A DNA stretch of 35,379 nucleotides, from contig JAGPFE010000035.1 in the NCBI GenBank assembly GCA_018056705.1, forward strand, positions 1 through 35,379. Reading direction: 5' to 3'. Source of the DNA: Candidatus Hydrogenedentota bacterium. Its GTDB lineage: Bacteria > Hydrogenedentota > Hydrogenedentia > Hydrogenedentales > CAITNO01. Shown piece by piece: positions 23,260 through 31,608 of the stretch (the first letter of the stretch is position 1; each line of letters starts with the position of its first letter). Position numbers and translations under genes: made by a program. The notes under the pieces were generated by a model. It ran no database searches. It worked only from the letters and a program-made list of their open reading frames with translations, and was not told where the DNA came from.

Positions 23260-24603
23260 ATGACTGGACCGGACGCGCGAGATCGGGACCGGTTAAAGGC
23301 GGCGTTCGCGGAAGCCTTCGACAGGACCGATCCGCCCCGGTTCCTCCGCGCCCCGGGCCGGGTCAACCTGATCGGTGAACACGTGGATTACGCCGGCCTC
23401 CCCGTGATGCCCATGACGCTGGACCGGGAAATCCGGATGGCCTTCGCGTCCCGTCCGGACCACCTGGTCCGGTTGCGCGACACCGACGTCCGGTTCGCAC
23501 CGGCGGTGTTTGAAAGCGCTCCAGATATTCCGCCCTCCCCCCCCGGCGCGTGGGACAACTATGCCCGGGCCGCCTGGCAGATCCTGAACCGGAAACTGGG
23601 GCGGACCTGCCGGGGCGCGGACATCCTGGTCGAGGGCGATATTCCTTCCGGCGCGGGCCTGAGTTCCTCCAGTGCCCTGGTGGTGGCCTGCGCGCTGGTG
23701 GCCCTGGCGGGGGAGGGCGAACGCCCGGATGCCGCCTCCCTGGCCGCCTGGCTGGCCGAAGGCGAGCAGTACGTGGGAACCCGGGGAGGCGGCATGGACC
23801 AGACCGTTATCCTTCGTGGCCGTCGGGGGCATGCCTGTCGGGTCGACTTTCTGCCGCCCCGGGTGGAGCACCTGCCCCTGCCCGATACGGTCGCGTTCGT
23901 GCTATGCGACAGCGGTCGGCGCGCCGAGAAAAGCGGGACCCTCCGCGCCCGGTACAACATGCAGCCCCTGCTGTGCCGCTTGGCCACCGAACTCATGGGC
24001 CGCCAGTTATCCGCCGAGTTCGGGGAACCGGTGCCGTTGCGGTACTTTGGAGAACTCTGGCTGGGCCCGGTGTGCCTGACCACTCGCGAAGTACTGGCCC
24101 TGGCGGATCGCGCCCTGCCGGAAGATCCGGCCGGCCCGAGAGAGGTGGCCCTGCGTCTTGGCATCTCTCTTGAAGAGGCCCGGGCGAAGTGGTTCGATCC
24201 CTTGCCGGAGCCCGACGAACCCGTAAGCCTGCGCGCCCGCGCGCGCTACCTCGCCGAGGAATTCCGGCGGGTGGAACTGGCCCGAGACGCCCTCTACGAA
24301 GAGGACATGAAGACCTTCGGCGCGCTGATGCTGGCCTCCCACGCGGGATGCCGCGATCTCCTGGAGGTGAGTTGTCCCGAACTGGATGAAACCGTGGAGG
24401 CGGCCATGGACGCGGGAGCCCTTGGCGCGCGACTCACCGGCGCGGGATTCGGCGGCTTCGTCATTGCCCTCGTGGAGCGTCATCGGGCCCCAGATCTCGT
24501 CGATGCCATGAACGCGCGCTTCCGGAGGCGATATCCCGATCGGGCCGCGCCGGGCGCGTTCGTCGCCGCGTCGGCGGATCCCGCCGGTCCATGGGACGCG
24601 TAA
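23260..24603 (+). CDS. galK: Galactokinase (GHMP kinase family)
   Basis: The protein has 447 aa. The ATG at 23260 has a G-rich site (GGAAGGGGGG) directly upstream; an open frame extending into the previous gene is ignored. It phosphorylates galactose at C1 with ATP, the entry step of the Leloir pathway. Motifs: the galactokinase signature APGRVNLIGEHVDY (residues 31-44), the GHMP ATP loop PSGAGLSSSSALVVA (about 127-141), GGGMDQTVILRG, where the Asp of GMDQ is the predicted catalytic base, and the C-terminal GHMP motif LTGAGFGGFVIAL. The closest alternative is kinase activity on a galactose analogue such as N-acetylgalactosamine. No galT or galE occurs in the window. It converges on the GH2 gene with 12 bp between stops. 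Confidence 0.9.
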   Translation: MTGPDARDRDRLKAAFAEAFDRTDPPRFLRAPGRVNLIGEHVDYAGLPVMPMTLDREIRMAFASRPDHLVRLRDTDVRFAPAVFESAPDIPPSPPGAWDNYARAAWQILNRKLGRTCRGADILVEGDIPSGAGLSSSSALVVACALVALAGEGERPDAASLAAWLAEGEQYVGTRGGGMDQTVILRGRRGHACRVDFLPPRVEHLPLPDTVAFVLCDSGRRAEKSGTLRARYNMQPLLCRLATELMGRQLSAEFGEPVPLRYFGELWLGPVCLTTREVLALADRALPEDPAGPREVALRLGISLEEARAKWFDPLPEPDEPVSLRARARYLAEEFRRVELARDALYEEDMKTFGALMLASHAGCRDLLEVSCPELDETVEAAMDAGALGARLTGAGFGGFVIALVERHRAPDLVDAMNARFRRRYPDRAAPGAFVAASADPAGPWDA

Positions 24604-24615
24604 AGACTTCCAGCG

Positions 24616-27306
24616 TCAGGGGACCGGCGTAACGTTCCACCCCTCCAGCCCGACCACCGCCTGGTCCGCCCCGTTCGCCCATGCCGGCACGACGCAGGAC
24701 AGGGCTTTTTCTTCACCGGGCAGCAGGATCAGGCAGTTGTCGTCCCAGTAGGCCGGCCCGATTTCCATGCCCTGGGCCCCGGCCCGGGCCTTGAACCACA
24801 CCTGGAATGCCGGGTAGTTCCCCTCGTTCCGGGCGCGGGCGCTCAGCCGGATGGTTCCATCCTGTTCGCGCGTCCGTTCCCAGGTCACCCTGACGGGAAC
24901 GGTTGGCAGGGATTCCAGCGCGCGGTAATCGGCCACGCTTTTCGGGAGGGTTTCAAAAATACCATCCCGCTCGCGGTCCCGTCCGGGGATGTCCGGGGTG
25001 CTGGATAGCCAGTACCGGTTTTCCGATACCACTCGATCCCCGTCGCGCAGGGCAAGGCAGAGCAGCCACGTGGCGGGACGGGGTTCCGGGGGGGTGGGCG
25101 CGGCAAAGGCCAGGGTCTTGCCATCCTCGTCCACCGACACGATCGCTTCCACCGCGTCCCCCGCGGGCGCGCCGTCCAGTCCCGCGCACCACGCCCGTAC
25201 CCGCAGCCCATCAAACCGTTGCCGCAGGCTGTTGATCACCCATACCGTGCCATCCCGGTAAACGTACTGGACATGGAGCGGCTCGCAGGCCTTTTTGGCC
25301 CCGTAGTACGCGGCCGTCGCGCGCAGGTACCAGTCCACGTACTGCCAGGTCATCGCCGCGGGCCACGCCGCGTCATACTTCCAGGTGGTGATGCCCGTCG
25401 CGTCGTACTTGTTCCAGCCGTAGGCCTCGAACATGCCCCGCGCGCTCGCGTAATTCATGGCGTGGATCTTGCGGCAGAAATCGTCGAATCCGGACGCTGG
25501 GCCATAACTCCGTTCCATGGCTCGCAGCACGGCGTCAAAATATTCCGCGCCCTGGGTAACCGTGTGAAAGGACCACGCCTCGGTAGCCATGGGCCGGTCG
25601 AGGTCTTCGGCTGGCAGCATCTGGCGCAGGCTGTCCCGCGGGGCGAGGATTCCCCCGATACCGCCGGACTGCGCGAAGCCCCAGGCCACGTCCGCCTTGC
25701 GTTCAACCCAGTAGTAGTGTGCCGGGGACGCGTAAGTCCACAGTTCGCGGGTTCCGGTACGGGTACCCCCGGTTTTCTTCCGGGTGGTGATCGTGAAGGT
25801 ACCCGAGTGGGGCTGGTACGTGCGGTTGAGCCGGTGCCTTGCGATCAGGTCACGGTACGCCTGGTCCAGGGTTTCGGTGGGAAAGGTCTCGTCGTGTCCC
25901 AGGAAGTGCGCGAGGCTTGGATGATTCCGAATCCGCAGCATCGTGTCCTCTACGCACGCGATTGCCAGGGACTCGTCCGGGATGCTCCGGCCAAACAGTT
26001 GCTGCGTGACCATCACGCCCAGCTCGTCGCACAGGTCGTAGAACGTGTCCGTTTCCCGGATCGAGAACCCTTCGGACCGCAGCATGTTGAGCCCGGCCTC
26101 GCGGGCATAGCGCACGAGGGCTTCGTAGCGAGCGCGACTGAGGTTCAACAGCATGTCCGACGTCATCCACGCGCCCCCGCGGATCAGGATCTTCCGGCCG
26201 TTGACCACGTAATAACGCCAGTGGTCTTCGTTCAGGGCCGTGGTGATCTCGCGGATCCCGAACCGGGTGGAGCAGGTGTCGGATACCGCGCCACCGGTTT
26301 CCACCGTCATCGCGAGGGTATACAGTTCCTGAGGACCCAGCGGCGCGGGCCACCAGACCCGTGGCTGCTGCACATTCAGTTCCGGGAAGGCTTCCGGCCG
26401 GAAGAAGATCTCCCGGGTTTCTCCCGCGGACAGGGATACCACCTGGCGGAACTCGCCCACGCCATCGATCCGGGCCGTGATGACGGCCTCCAGGGACTGG
26501 TCCGTGTTGTTGCGGGCGAACACGGACGGAATGAGCGTTGCCCGTTCAAGCGTCGGGGTTTCCAGGCGCGTTTCGACGTAGGCATGCCGCAGGCTTACCG
26601 GGCCATCCGCCCGCAACCGGACCGGCTGCCACAACCCGGTGTTCATGTCCGGTGGCTGGGGATTGTGATCGTCCCAGCCGGTGGTCGCCTCCAGTTGCTT
26701 GGTGCGCGCCCCGGAAGCGTCCAGCAGCCCCGGGGGGATGGTTTCGATGGCCAGGACGTTCGGGCCCCCAAAGTGGAGGTATGCCGTCACCGGCAACTCG
26801 AACCGCCGAAACATGCCCGACAGCGTGTCCGGTCCCGCGACGTGCTGGCCGTTCACCCACACGTTTGCGCGGTAGTTGAGCCCGTCCAGTTGCAGAAAAA
26901 CGTGCCGGCCACGCCACGATGCCGGTACGACGCGTTCCGTCCGCCACCACCAGGACGCCCGGAATGGACTATCCTGCGGCATTTCGAGCCACAGGCCGTC
27001 CTGGTATCCCGGGATCCGCTTCAGGTTCAGCCCGTAGTATGGATCGGGGTACACGCCGTTGTCCACGAGGGCCGCCAGCACGGTCTTCGGCACGGTCACG
27101 GGATACCACGTCGAGGCGTCGAAACCTGGCGTGGAAAGTTGTGCCCCATCGGCATGGACCTCGGCCGAAGACTGCAATCGCCAGTCCGTCTCCAGGGGCA
27201 GCATCCAGGGCGATTCATCCACCCCGGACGCGAGACCCGACAGGAGCAACCCGAAGACCAGTACACCCGCCGCCGTGACATGCCATTGAACCCGGCACTT
27301 GCGCAT
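24616..27306 (-). CDS. GH2 family beta-mannosidase/exo-glucosaminidase-like protein
   Basis: The protein has 896 aa. GGGAG lies 9 nt before the ATG at 27306. Residues 1-28 are a Sec signal ending L-A-S-G. The N-terminal sugar-binding sandwich (HVFLQLDGLNYRANVWVNG) is followed by an immunoglobulin-like domain and a TIM barrel (NGRKILIRGGAWMTSDM, LNMLRSEGFS, RNHPSLAHFLGHDE). The layout matches exo-beta-D-glucosaminidases and endo-beta-mannosidase-like GH2 proteins. The motif G-H-D-E (Asp472, Glu473) is at the acid/base position, where this subgroup has G-S-D. The nucleophile motif, usually F-N-T-E followed by G-P-G, reads F-A-Q-S-G-G here: Ser547 replaces Glu. The 75-residue spacing to Asp472 fits the family. 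It may be inactive, use another residue, or bind substrate only. A C-terminal beta-sandwich ends the protein. Confidence 0.85.
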   Translation of the reverse strand: MRKCRVQWHVTAAGVLVFGLLLSGLASGVDESPWMLPLETDWRLQSSAEVHADGAQLSTPGFDASTWYPVTVPKTVLAALVDNGVYPDPYYGLNLKRIPGYQDGLWLEMPQDSPFRASWWWRTERVVPASWRGRHVFLQLDGLNYRANVWVNGQHVAGPDTLSGMFRRFELPVTAYLHFGGPNVLAIETIPPGLLDASGARTKQLEATTGWDDHNPQPPDMNTGLWQPVRLRADGPVSLRHAYVETRLETPTLERATLIPSVFARNNTDQSLEAVITARIDGVGEFRQVVSLSAGETREIFFRPEAFPELNVQQPRVWWPAPLGPQELYTLAMTVETGGAVSDTCSTRFGIREITTALNEDHWRYYVVNGRKILIRGGAWMTSDMLLNLSRARYEALVRYAREAGLNMLRSEGFSIRETDTFYDLCDELGVMVTQQLFGRSIPDESLAIACVEDTMLRIRNHPSLAHFLGHDETFPTETLDQAYRDLIARHRLNRTYQPHSGTFTITTRKKTGGTRTGTRELWTYASPAHYYWVERKADVAWGFAQSGGIGGILAPRDSLRQMLPAEDLDRPMATEAWSFHTVTQGAEYFDAVLRAMERSYGPASGFDDFCRKIHAMNYASARGMFEAYGWNKYDATGITTWKYDAAWPAAMTWQYVDWYLRATAAYYGAKKACEPLHVQYVYRDGTVWVINSLRQRFDGLRVRAWCAGLDGAPAGDAVEAIVSVDEDGKTLAFAAPTPPEPRPATWLLCLALRDGDRVVSENRYWLSSTPDIPGRDRERDGIFETLPKSVADYRALESLPTVPVRVTWERTREQDGTIRLSARARNEGNYPAFQVWFKARAGAQGMEIGPAYWDDNCLILLPGEEKALSCVVPAWANGADQAVVGLEGWNVTPVP

Positions 27307-27481
27307 GATTCACCACTCCCGTGATTGGCCATTCCTGGGATTTACGTTTTCCCCTTGGTCCGGATCGCGAACACGCGGAATTTCCGCCCGGAATCAGATG
27401 ACCCACGCGCCATGCCGCGCGCGTCCGGCCCGCTTCGTGGGTTAGACAGCGGACATCCTGATTCCGTTTCATGCCGAGGGT

Positions 27482-27503
27482 AACGCGCCCTCCCGGGCGC
27501 GTT
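27482..27503. terminator. Perfect 9-bp hairpin downstream of the PASTA gene
   Basis: AACGCGCCC (27482-27490) and GGGCGCGTT (27495-27503) pair around the loop TCCC, about 50 bp past the stop of the minus-strand PASTA gene. No T tract follows on either strand. The rest of 27307-27551 is the leader of the GH2 gene plus sequence of no recognised kind. Confidence 0.45.
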
Positions 27504-27551
27504 CCGTGGCCGACTTTATGCTTCACGGACGGATCACCCGTTCCGGAAGCA

Positions 27552-30065
27552 TTATTCCGCGAAGTACACCTCGATCTGGAACAGTCCGGCGGTCTGGGCA
27601 TACCCGGACACCCGGATCAGGTAGGTCGTTCCAGCCGTGACCGGGTACATCAGCCGCGACTGCTGGGGAACCGCGCAACTGTCGCTGTCTTCGTTCGAGG
27701 TCAACTGGAGCAGGTTCTCGCACGAATCAAAAACCCGAAGGACCGTGTCGAACGACGTGCCGGGACCACAGGTGGTTATCACGGCCTGGCCGTCTCGCTC
27801 GGGAACCCATTCGTACCAGACATCATAGATGTCGGCGAAATCCCACGACACGTTTTCCGTGGGGGTCGCGTTGAACAGGGTGCCATAGGTCACGACCCCC
27901 GTCAGCAATGGATAGGGGTTTTCACACAGGTCGTTCGGAGGTGGACACGGCCCGGTTGAAATCGACAGGTCAACGGCCGTGCCCGCCATGACCCGCGTGC
28001 CCGCCACGGGTGATTGCGCCATTACGGCACCTTGGGGCACCGAGCCACTGCATTCTTCCGTCCGGTTGCCCAGGGTGAGCCCTGCCTGGTCCAGTTGCAG
28101 TCCCGCCTGCAGCAGGGTCTGTCCGGTGACATCCGGAACCACCACGCACATGCCCACCGAGATGGTGAGCATGACCTGGCTTCCCGGGAGCACCAGCGTG
28201 CCGCCCGCGGGGTCCTGCGCCGCCACGTGGTCCGCCGGAACCGTGTCGTCACAGTCCTCCGTTACGACATAAAGCAGGGAGGCCTGCGCCAGCGCCGCCA
28301 GGGCCGAAGCCTGGTCCAGTCCGAGCACGTCCGGCACGGCCACCGGGCACGGGCCGTTCGAGATCACCAGGGCCACCGTGCTGCCCGGTGGGACCTGTTC
28401 GCCCCCGGCCGGATCCTGTTCCGCGACGCTGCCCGCCGGGATCATGTCACTGCAGCTTTCCGTCGTGGTATACAACAGCGAAGCCTGCTGCAGGGCTGCC
28501 GCCGCCGCGTCGAGTTCCATGCCGGTCACGTCCGGCACCGTCACCGGGCACACGCCGGTGGAAAGTACTACCTCAACCGTGGTACCACAGGACACCGTGG
28601 TACCGCCTGCCGGGTTCTGGCTGGCCACCTGTCCCGATGGGACCGTGTCGCTGCAGGCGATCGTGAAGTTCACGCTCAACCCGGCCACCGCCGAAATCGT
28701 GGTATCCGCTTCGGCCAGTTCCATGCCGGTCACGTCCGGCACGACCGGCTGCCCCGTCGAGATCACGATATCCACCGTCGCACCCGGGGCGACCTGCGTG
28801 CCCGCCGCGGGGCTCTGGCTGATCACCGCGCCCGCGGCAACCGTGTCATCACACTGCGAACTGACCAGGCCCGTGTACAGGCCTTCCGCGGCCAGGGCTG
28901 CTTCGGCGGCGGCCTGTTCCAGTCCGGTGACGTTGGGCACTGTCACCGGGCAGGGTCCCGTGGACACCACGAGGTTGACCGCCGATCCGGGCGCAACCTG
29001 GGTATCCCCCGCGGGATCCTGGCTGATGACCAGTCCCGCCGGCACGGCATCGCTGCAGACCTGGGCGATCTCGCCGACGGCCAGTCCGGCCTGGGTGATG
29101 GCCGTTTCCGCGGCGGCCTGTTCCAGTCCGGTGACGTTGGGCACTGTCACCGGGCAGGGTCCCGTGGACACCACGAGGTTGACCGCCGATCCGGGCGCAA
29201 CCTGGGTATCCCCCGCGGGATCCTGGCTGATGACCAGTCCCGCCGGCACGGCATCGCTGCAGACCTGGGCGATCTCGCCGACGGCCAGTCCGGCCTGGGT
29301 GATGGCCGTTTCCGCGGCGGCCTGTTCCAGTCCGGTGACGTTGGGCACTGTCACCGGGCAGGGTCCCGTGGACACCACGAGGTTCACCGCCGATCCCGGC
29401 GCGACCTGGGTGCCCGCCGCGGGCGATTGGCTGATTACGGCGTCCGCGGCCGCGGTGCTATCGCATTGTTCCCCCACGTCTCCCACCGCCAGGCCTGCCG
29501 CCAGGATTGCCGCGATGGCGTCGGCCCGGCTGATTCCCGCCAGGGCCGGCACCGTGACCGGGCAGGGTCCCGTGGACACCACGAGGTTCACCGCCGATCC
29601 GGGCGTGACCCGTGTATTCGCCGCCGGCGACTGGCTGATCACGGACCCGGCGGGGACCGTACTGCTGCATTGGGAGGTTACCGATCCGGTGGCCAGTCCT
29701 GCCGAGGCCAGGGACGCTGTCGCATCGGCCTGGGTGAGGCCGGACACATCCGGCACGGCCACGGTGCATGGCCCCGTGGAGACCGCCAGGTCCACGGTGC
29801 TGTTCCGGCGTACCCGGGCCCCCGCGGCAGGATCCTGGTTGATGACCAGTCCCGCGGCGACCGTGTCACTGCACACCCGGGTAATGTTGCCGACTCGCAG
29901 CGACGCGTCGGTGACGGCCGTGATGGCCGCGCCTTCAGCGAGGCCCGCCAGGGACGGCACCCGCGTGGAGCGTGGCGTGACCAGCAACGCGATCAGCAAC
30001 GCGATCAGCGCGAAAAATGCCGTGAAACCGAAAATGTGCCAGAACAATACCCACCGATCACGCAT
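27552..30065 (-). CDS. Membrane-anchored protein with ten cysteine-bearing PASTA repeats
   Basis: The protein has 837 aa. AAGGAG lies 8 nt before the ATG at 30065. Residues of about 9-29 form a single membrane helix, probably a signal anchor with the rest outside the cytoplasm. Ten PASTA repeats of about 67-68 aa follow (VPSLAGL, VPDVSGL, VPALAGI, VPNVTGL three times, VPDVTGM twice, VPDVLGL, VPDVTGQ). Most carry two Cys, one in a V-C-S-D or Q-C-D-S-type motif and one in S-T-G-P-C. In repeats 4 and 5 the two are 35 residues apart. Repeat 6 lacks the second Cys and repeat 7 has an extra one (TVSCGTT). From about residue 710 a C-terminal beta domain (PPNDLCENPYPLLTG, YDVWYEWVPE, TSFDTVLRVFDSCENLLQL) resembles pre-peptidase C-terminal/jelly-roll domains. 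No kinase domain is present. Binding to peptidoglycan or surface glycan is inferred; paralogue at 1-856. Confidence 0.88.
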   Translation of the reverse strand: MRDRWVLFWHIFGFTAFFALIALLIALLVTPRSTRVPSLAGLAEGAAITAVTDASLRVGNITRVCSDTVAAGLVINQDPAAGARVRRNSTVDLAVSTGPCTVAVPDVSGLTQADATASLASAGLATGSVTSQCSSTVPAGSVISQSPAANTRVTPGSAVNLVVSTGPCPVTVPALAGISRADAIAAILAAGLAVGDVGEQCDSTAAADAVISQSPAAGTQVAPGSAVNLVVSTGPCPVTVPNVTGLEQAAAETAITQAGLAVGEIAQVCSDAVPAGLVISQDPAGDTQVAPGSAVNLVVSTGPCPVTVPNVTGLEQAAAETAITQAGLAVGEIAQVCSDAVPAGLVISQDPAGDTQVAPGSAVNLVVSTGPCPVTVPNVTGLEQAAAEAALAAEGLYTGLVSSQCDDTVAAGAVISQSPAAGTQVAPGATVDIVISTGQPVVPDVTGMELAEADTTISAVAGLSVNFTIACSDTVPSGQVASQNPAGGTTVSCGTTVEVVLSTGVCPVTVPDVTGMELDAAAAALQQASLLYTTTESCSDMIPAGSVAEQDPAGGEQVPPGSTVALVISNGPCPVAVPDVLGLDQASALAALAQASLLYVVTEDCDDTVPADHVAAQDPAGGTLVLPGSQVMLTISVGMCVVVPDVTGQTLLQAGLQLDQAGLTLGNRTEECSGSVPQGAVMAQSPVAGTRVMAGTAVDLSISTGPCPPPNDLCENPYPLLTGVVTYGTLFNATPTENVSWDFADIYDVWYEWVPERDGQAVITTCGPGTSFDTVLRVFDSCENLLQLTSNEDSDSCAVPQQSRLMYPVTAGTTYLIRVSGYAQTAGLFQIEVYFAE
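28911..29400 (-). repeat. Identical 204-bp tandem duplication inside PASTA array
   Basis: Bases 28911-29114 and 29115-29318 are identical by eye, and roughly the next 80 bases (29319-29400) are nearly identical. The unit equals 68 codons, one PASTA repeat. DNA identity at this level implies very recent duplication or conversion, and the locus is also prone to misassembly. Confidence 0.85.
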
Positions 30066-30086
30066 TTGAGTCGCTCCTTGAGTTTC

Positions 30087-30102
30087 CAGAACTCCAGTTC
30101 TG
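30087..30102. promoter_or_regulatory. Inverted repeat in the PASTA gene leader
   Basis: CAGAACT-CC-AGTTCTG is a perfect 7-bp palindrome with a 2-bp spacer, 22-37 bp upstream of the PASTA start at 30065 and just upstream of its ribosome site. It could be an operator or an mRNA hairpin. Confidence 0.5.
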
Positions 30103-30201
30103 TAATAGGGTCAGTTGCACTCCCACTTCCTTTAGTTTATCACATATTAACAGGCGTTCAGTTTATTCCTCAATCAAAATTGAAAAAATAAAAAAATAAA
30201 T

Positions 30202-30215
30202 GGAAAACATTTTCC
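30202..30215. promoter_or_regulatory. LacI-like palindrome upstream of symporter-rhaM
   Basis: GGAAAA-CA-TTTTCC has 6-bp arms and sits in the AT-rich stretch between divergent genes. LacI-family sugar repressors often bind such sites, usually with a central CG. A relation to the sugar genes downstream is inferred. Confidence 0.35.
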
Positions 30216-30265
30216 GCCGTCATCGCCCGGATCCGACTTCATCACAAAGAATTTTTCCCGGTGGT

Positions 30266-30295
30266 TTGGCCTGAACCCGGTGGTTCTCCTACACT
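30266..30295 (+). promoter_or_regulatory. Candidate promoter of the symporter-rhaM pair
   Basis: TTGGCC (30266-30271) and TACACT (30290-30295) are 18 bp apart, 78 bp upstream of the ATG at 30373. The -35 is only partial. The TATATAT run at 30351-30357 is too close to the ribosome site to be a likely -10. Confidence 0.35.
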
Positions 30296-30372
30296 AAATG
30301 GCGGCGATCGACGGCTGGAATATGCCGCCCGCGTCGCAACATCAGGCTCTATATATATGGGAGGATCAACGC

Positions 30373-31608
30373 ATGTCGCCGGTAACCTGGTTTCAGTTGA
30401 TGGCCATGATGTTCCTGCAATATTACGTCTGGGGCTCCTGGTACGTGTCCATGGGACCCTACATGTCCCAGACCCTGCATTTTACCGGCGGTCAGATTGG
30501 ACTGGCGTACAGCACGACGGGTATCGCCGCTATTATCGCCCCTTTGTTCATGGGAATGATCGCCGACCGTTTCTTTTCCGCCCAGAAGGTGCTGGGCGCG
30601 TTGCATCTGCTGGGGGGCCTGTTTCTGTGGCGGCTGTCCAAGTCGGAGAGTTTTCCCCTCTATTTTGCCATGCTCATGGCCCATACCCTGTGCTACATGC
30701 CTACCATTGCTCTCAGCAACGCGGTGGCCTTTGCCCAGATGAAAAACGCCGAAAAGCAGTTTCCCTACATCCGCGTGATGGGCACCCTCGGCTGGATCGC
30801 CGCCGGACTCGTGGTCAGCTTCGTGCTGCGGGCTGACACCACCCGGCTGCCGTTCCTCATGGGGGCCCTGGTTTCCGTCGGACTGGGCTTCTACGCGTTC
30901 CTGCTCCCCGATACACCGCCCCAGAAACGTGGCCAGGCCGTGTCCGTCGGGGAAATCTTCGGGCTGGATGCCCTGCGTCTCCTGCGGAATCCTTCCTTCG
31001 CGGTATTCCTGGCCGCGTCCCTGCTGATCTGCGTGCCCCTGTCGTTCTACTACAGTTTTGGATCGGCCTACCTGTCCCAGGGTGGAATCCAGAACATCAC
31101 GGGCGTCATGACCATTGGCCAGGTCTCCGAAACGCTGTTTATGCTGGCCATTCCCGTGTGCTTCGCGTTTCTCGGTGTCAAGTACATGCTGGCGGTGGGC
31201 ATGCTGGCCTGGGCCGCCCGTTACCTGTGTTTTGCCTTTGGTGGCCCCGAAGGGCCCGGCCTTGCCCTGTGGCTGCTGGCCATCGCCCTGCACGGCATGT
31301 GCTACGACTTTTTCTTCGTTACCGGCCAGATTTACGTGGAGAAGGCCGCGCCTTCCGATATTCGTGGCAGTGCCCAGGGCCTGCTGGCCCTCGTGACCTA
31401 TGGTATCGGCATGACCATCGGCCAGAATGCCGCCGGGCAGACCGTCAACTGGTTCACCTCCGGTACCGGCGACGCCGCGGTGATCAACTGGTTTGGTGTC
31501 TGGATGACCCCGACGGCCCTCGCGCTGGCCACCCTGGTGTTTTTCACGCTGTTTTTCCGTGAACCTGCCGGCAACCAGCCAGGCGGAAAACAGGATGCCG
31601 TCCGATGA
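30373..31608 (+). CDS. MFS sugar/nucleoside:H+ symporter
   Basis: The protein has 411 aa. The ATG at 30373 has GGGAGGA 8 nt upstream; an ATG 25 codons earlier is rejected because the ribosome site would fall inside the gene. About twelve membrane helices are visible, beginning with FQLMAMMFLQYYVWGSWYV and including GLAYSTTGIAAIIAPLFMGMI, TLGWIAAGLVVSFVL and ALATLVFFTLFFREPAG. The first two helices and the GMIADRFFSAQKV loop match the nucleoside:H+ symporter (NHS) branch of the major facilitator superfamily, whose PVC relatives are often annotated as sugar transporters. Translation is coupled to the L-rhamnose mutarotase: the stop overlaps its start. This suggests rhamnose, or a rhamnose-containing product, as substrate, which is an inference from position. 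Confidence 0.9.
   Translation: MSPVTWFQLMAMMFLQYYVWGSWYVSMGPYMSQTLHFTGGQIGLAYSTTGIAAIIAPLFMGMIADRFFSAQKVLGALHLLGGLFLWRLSKSESFPLYFAMLMAHTLCYMPTIALSNAVAFAQMKNAEKQFPYIRVMGTLGWIAAGLVVSFVLRADTTRLPFLMGALVSVGLGFYAFLLPDTPPQKRGQAVSVGEIFGLDALRLLRNPSFAVFLAASLLICVPLSFYYSFGSAYLSQGGIQNITGVMTIGQVSETLFMLAIPVCFAFLGVKYMLAVGMLAWAARYLCFAFGGPEGPGLALWLLAIALHGMCYDFFFVTGQIYVEKAAPSDIRGSAQGLLALVTYGIGMTIGQNAAGQTVNWFTSGTGDAAVINWFGVWMTPTALALATLVFFTLFFREPAGNQPGGKQDAVR

Larger units (their letters stand above)
30066..30372. other. 307-bp AT-rich divergent intergenic region
   Basis: This region between the PASTA gene and the symporter gene holds a perfect 7+2+7 inverted repeat, a GGAAAACATTTTCC-type palindrome and candidate promoters. 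It is much richer in A and T than its neighbours (poly-A runs at 30181-30200). No gene is visible. Confidence 0.65.

Noticed and set aside
21816..23366. 516-codon minus-strand frame across the repeat region and DUF4432 gene
   Set aside because: It starts inside galK, is antisense to the DUF4432 gene and ends in intergenic repeats, so it is not a credible gene.
25219..27324. 701-codon plus-strand frame antisense to the GH2 gene
   Set aside because: It is fully covered by the well-supported GH2 gene and shows no domain, signal or ribosome site.
28014..30191. 725-codon plus-strand frame antisense to the PASTA gene
   Set aside because: It only exists because the PASTA repeats are tandem; its protein repeats have no known family and there is no ribosome site.
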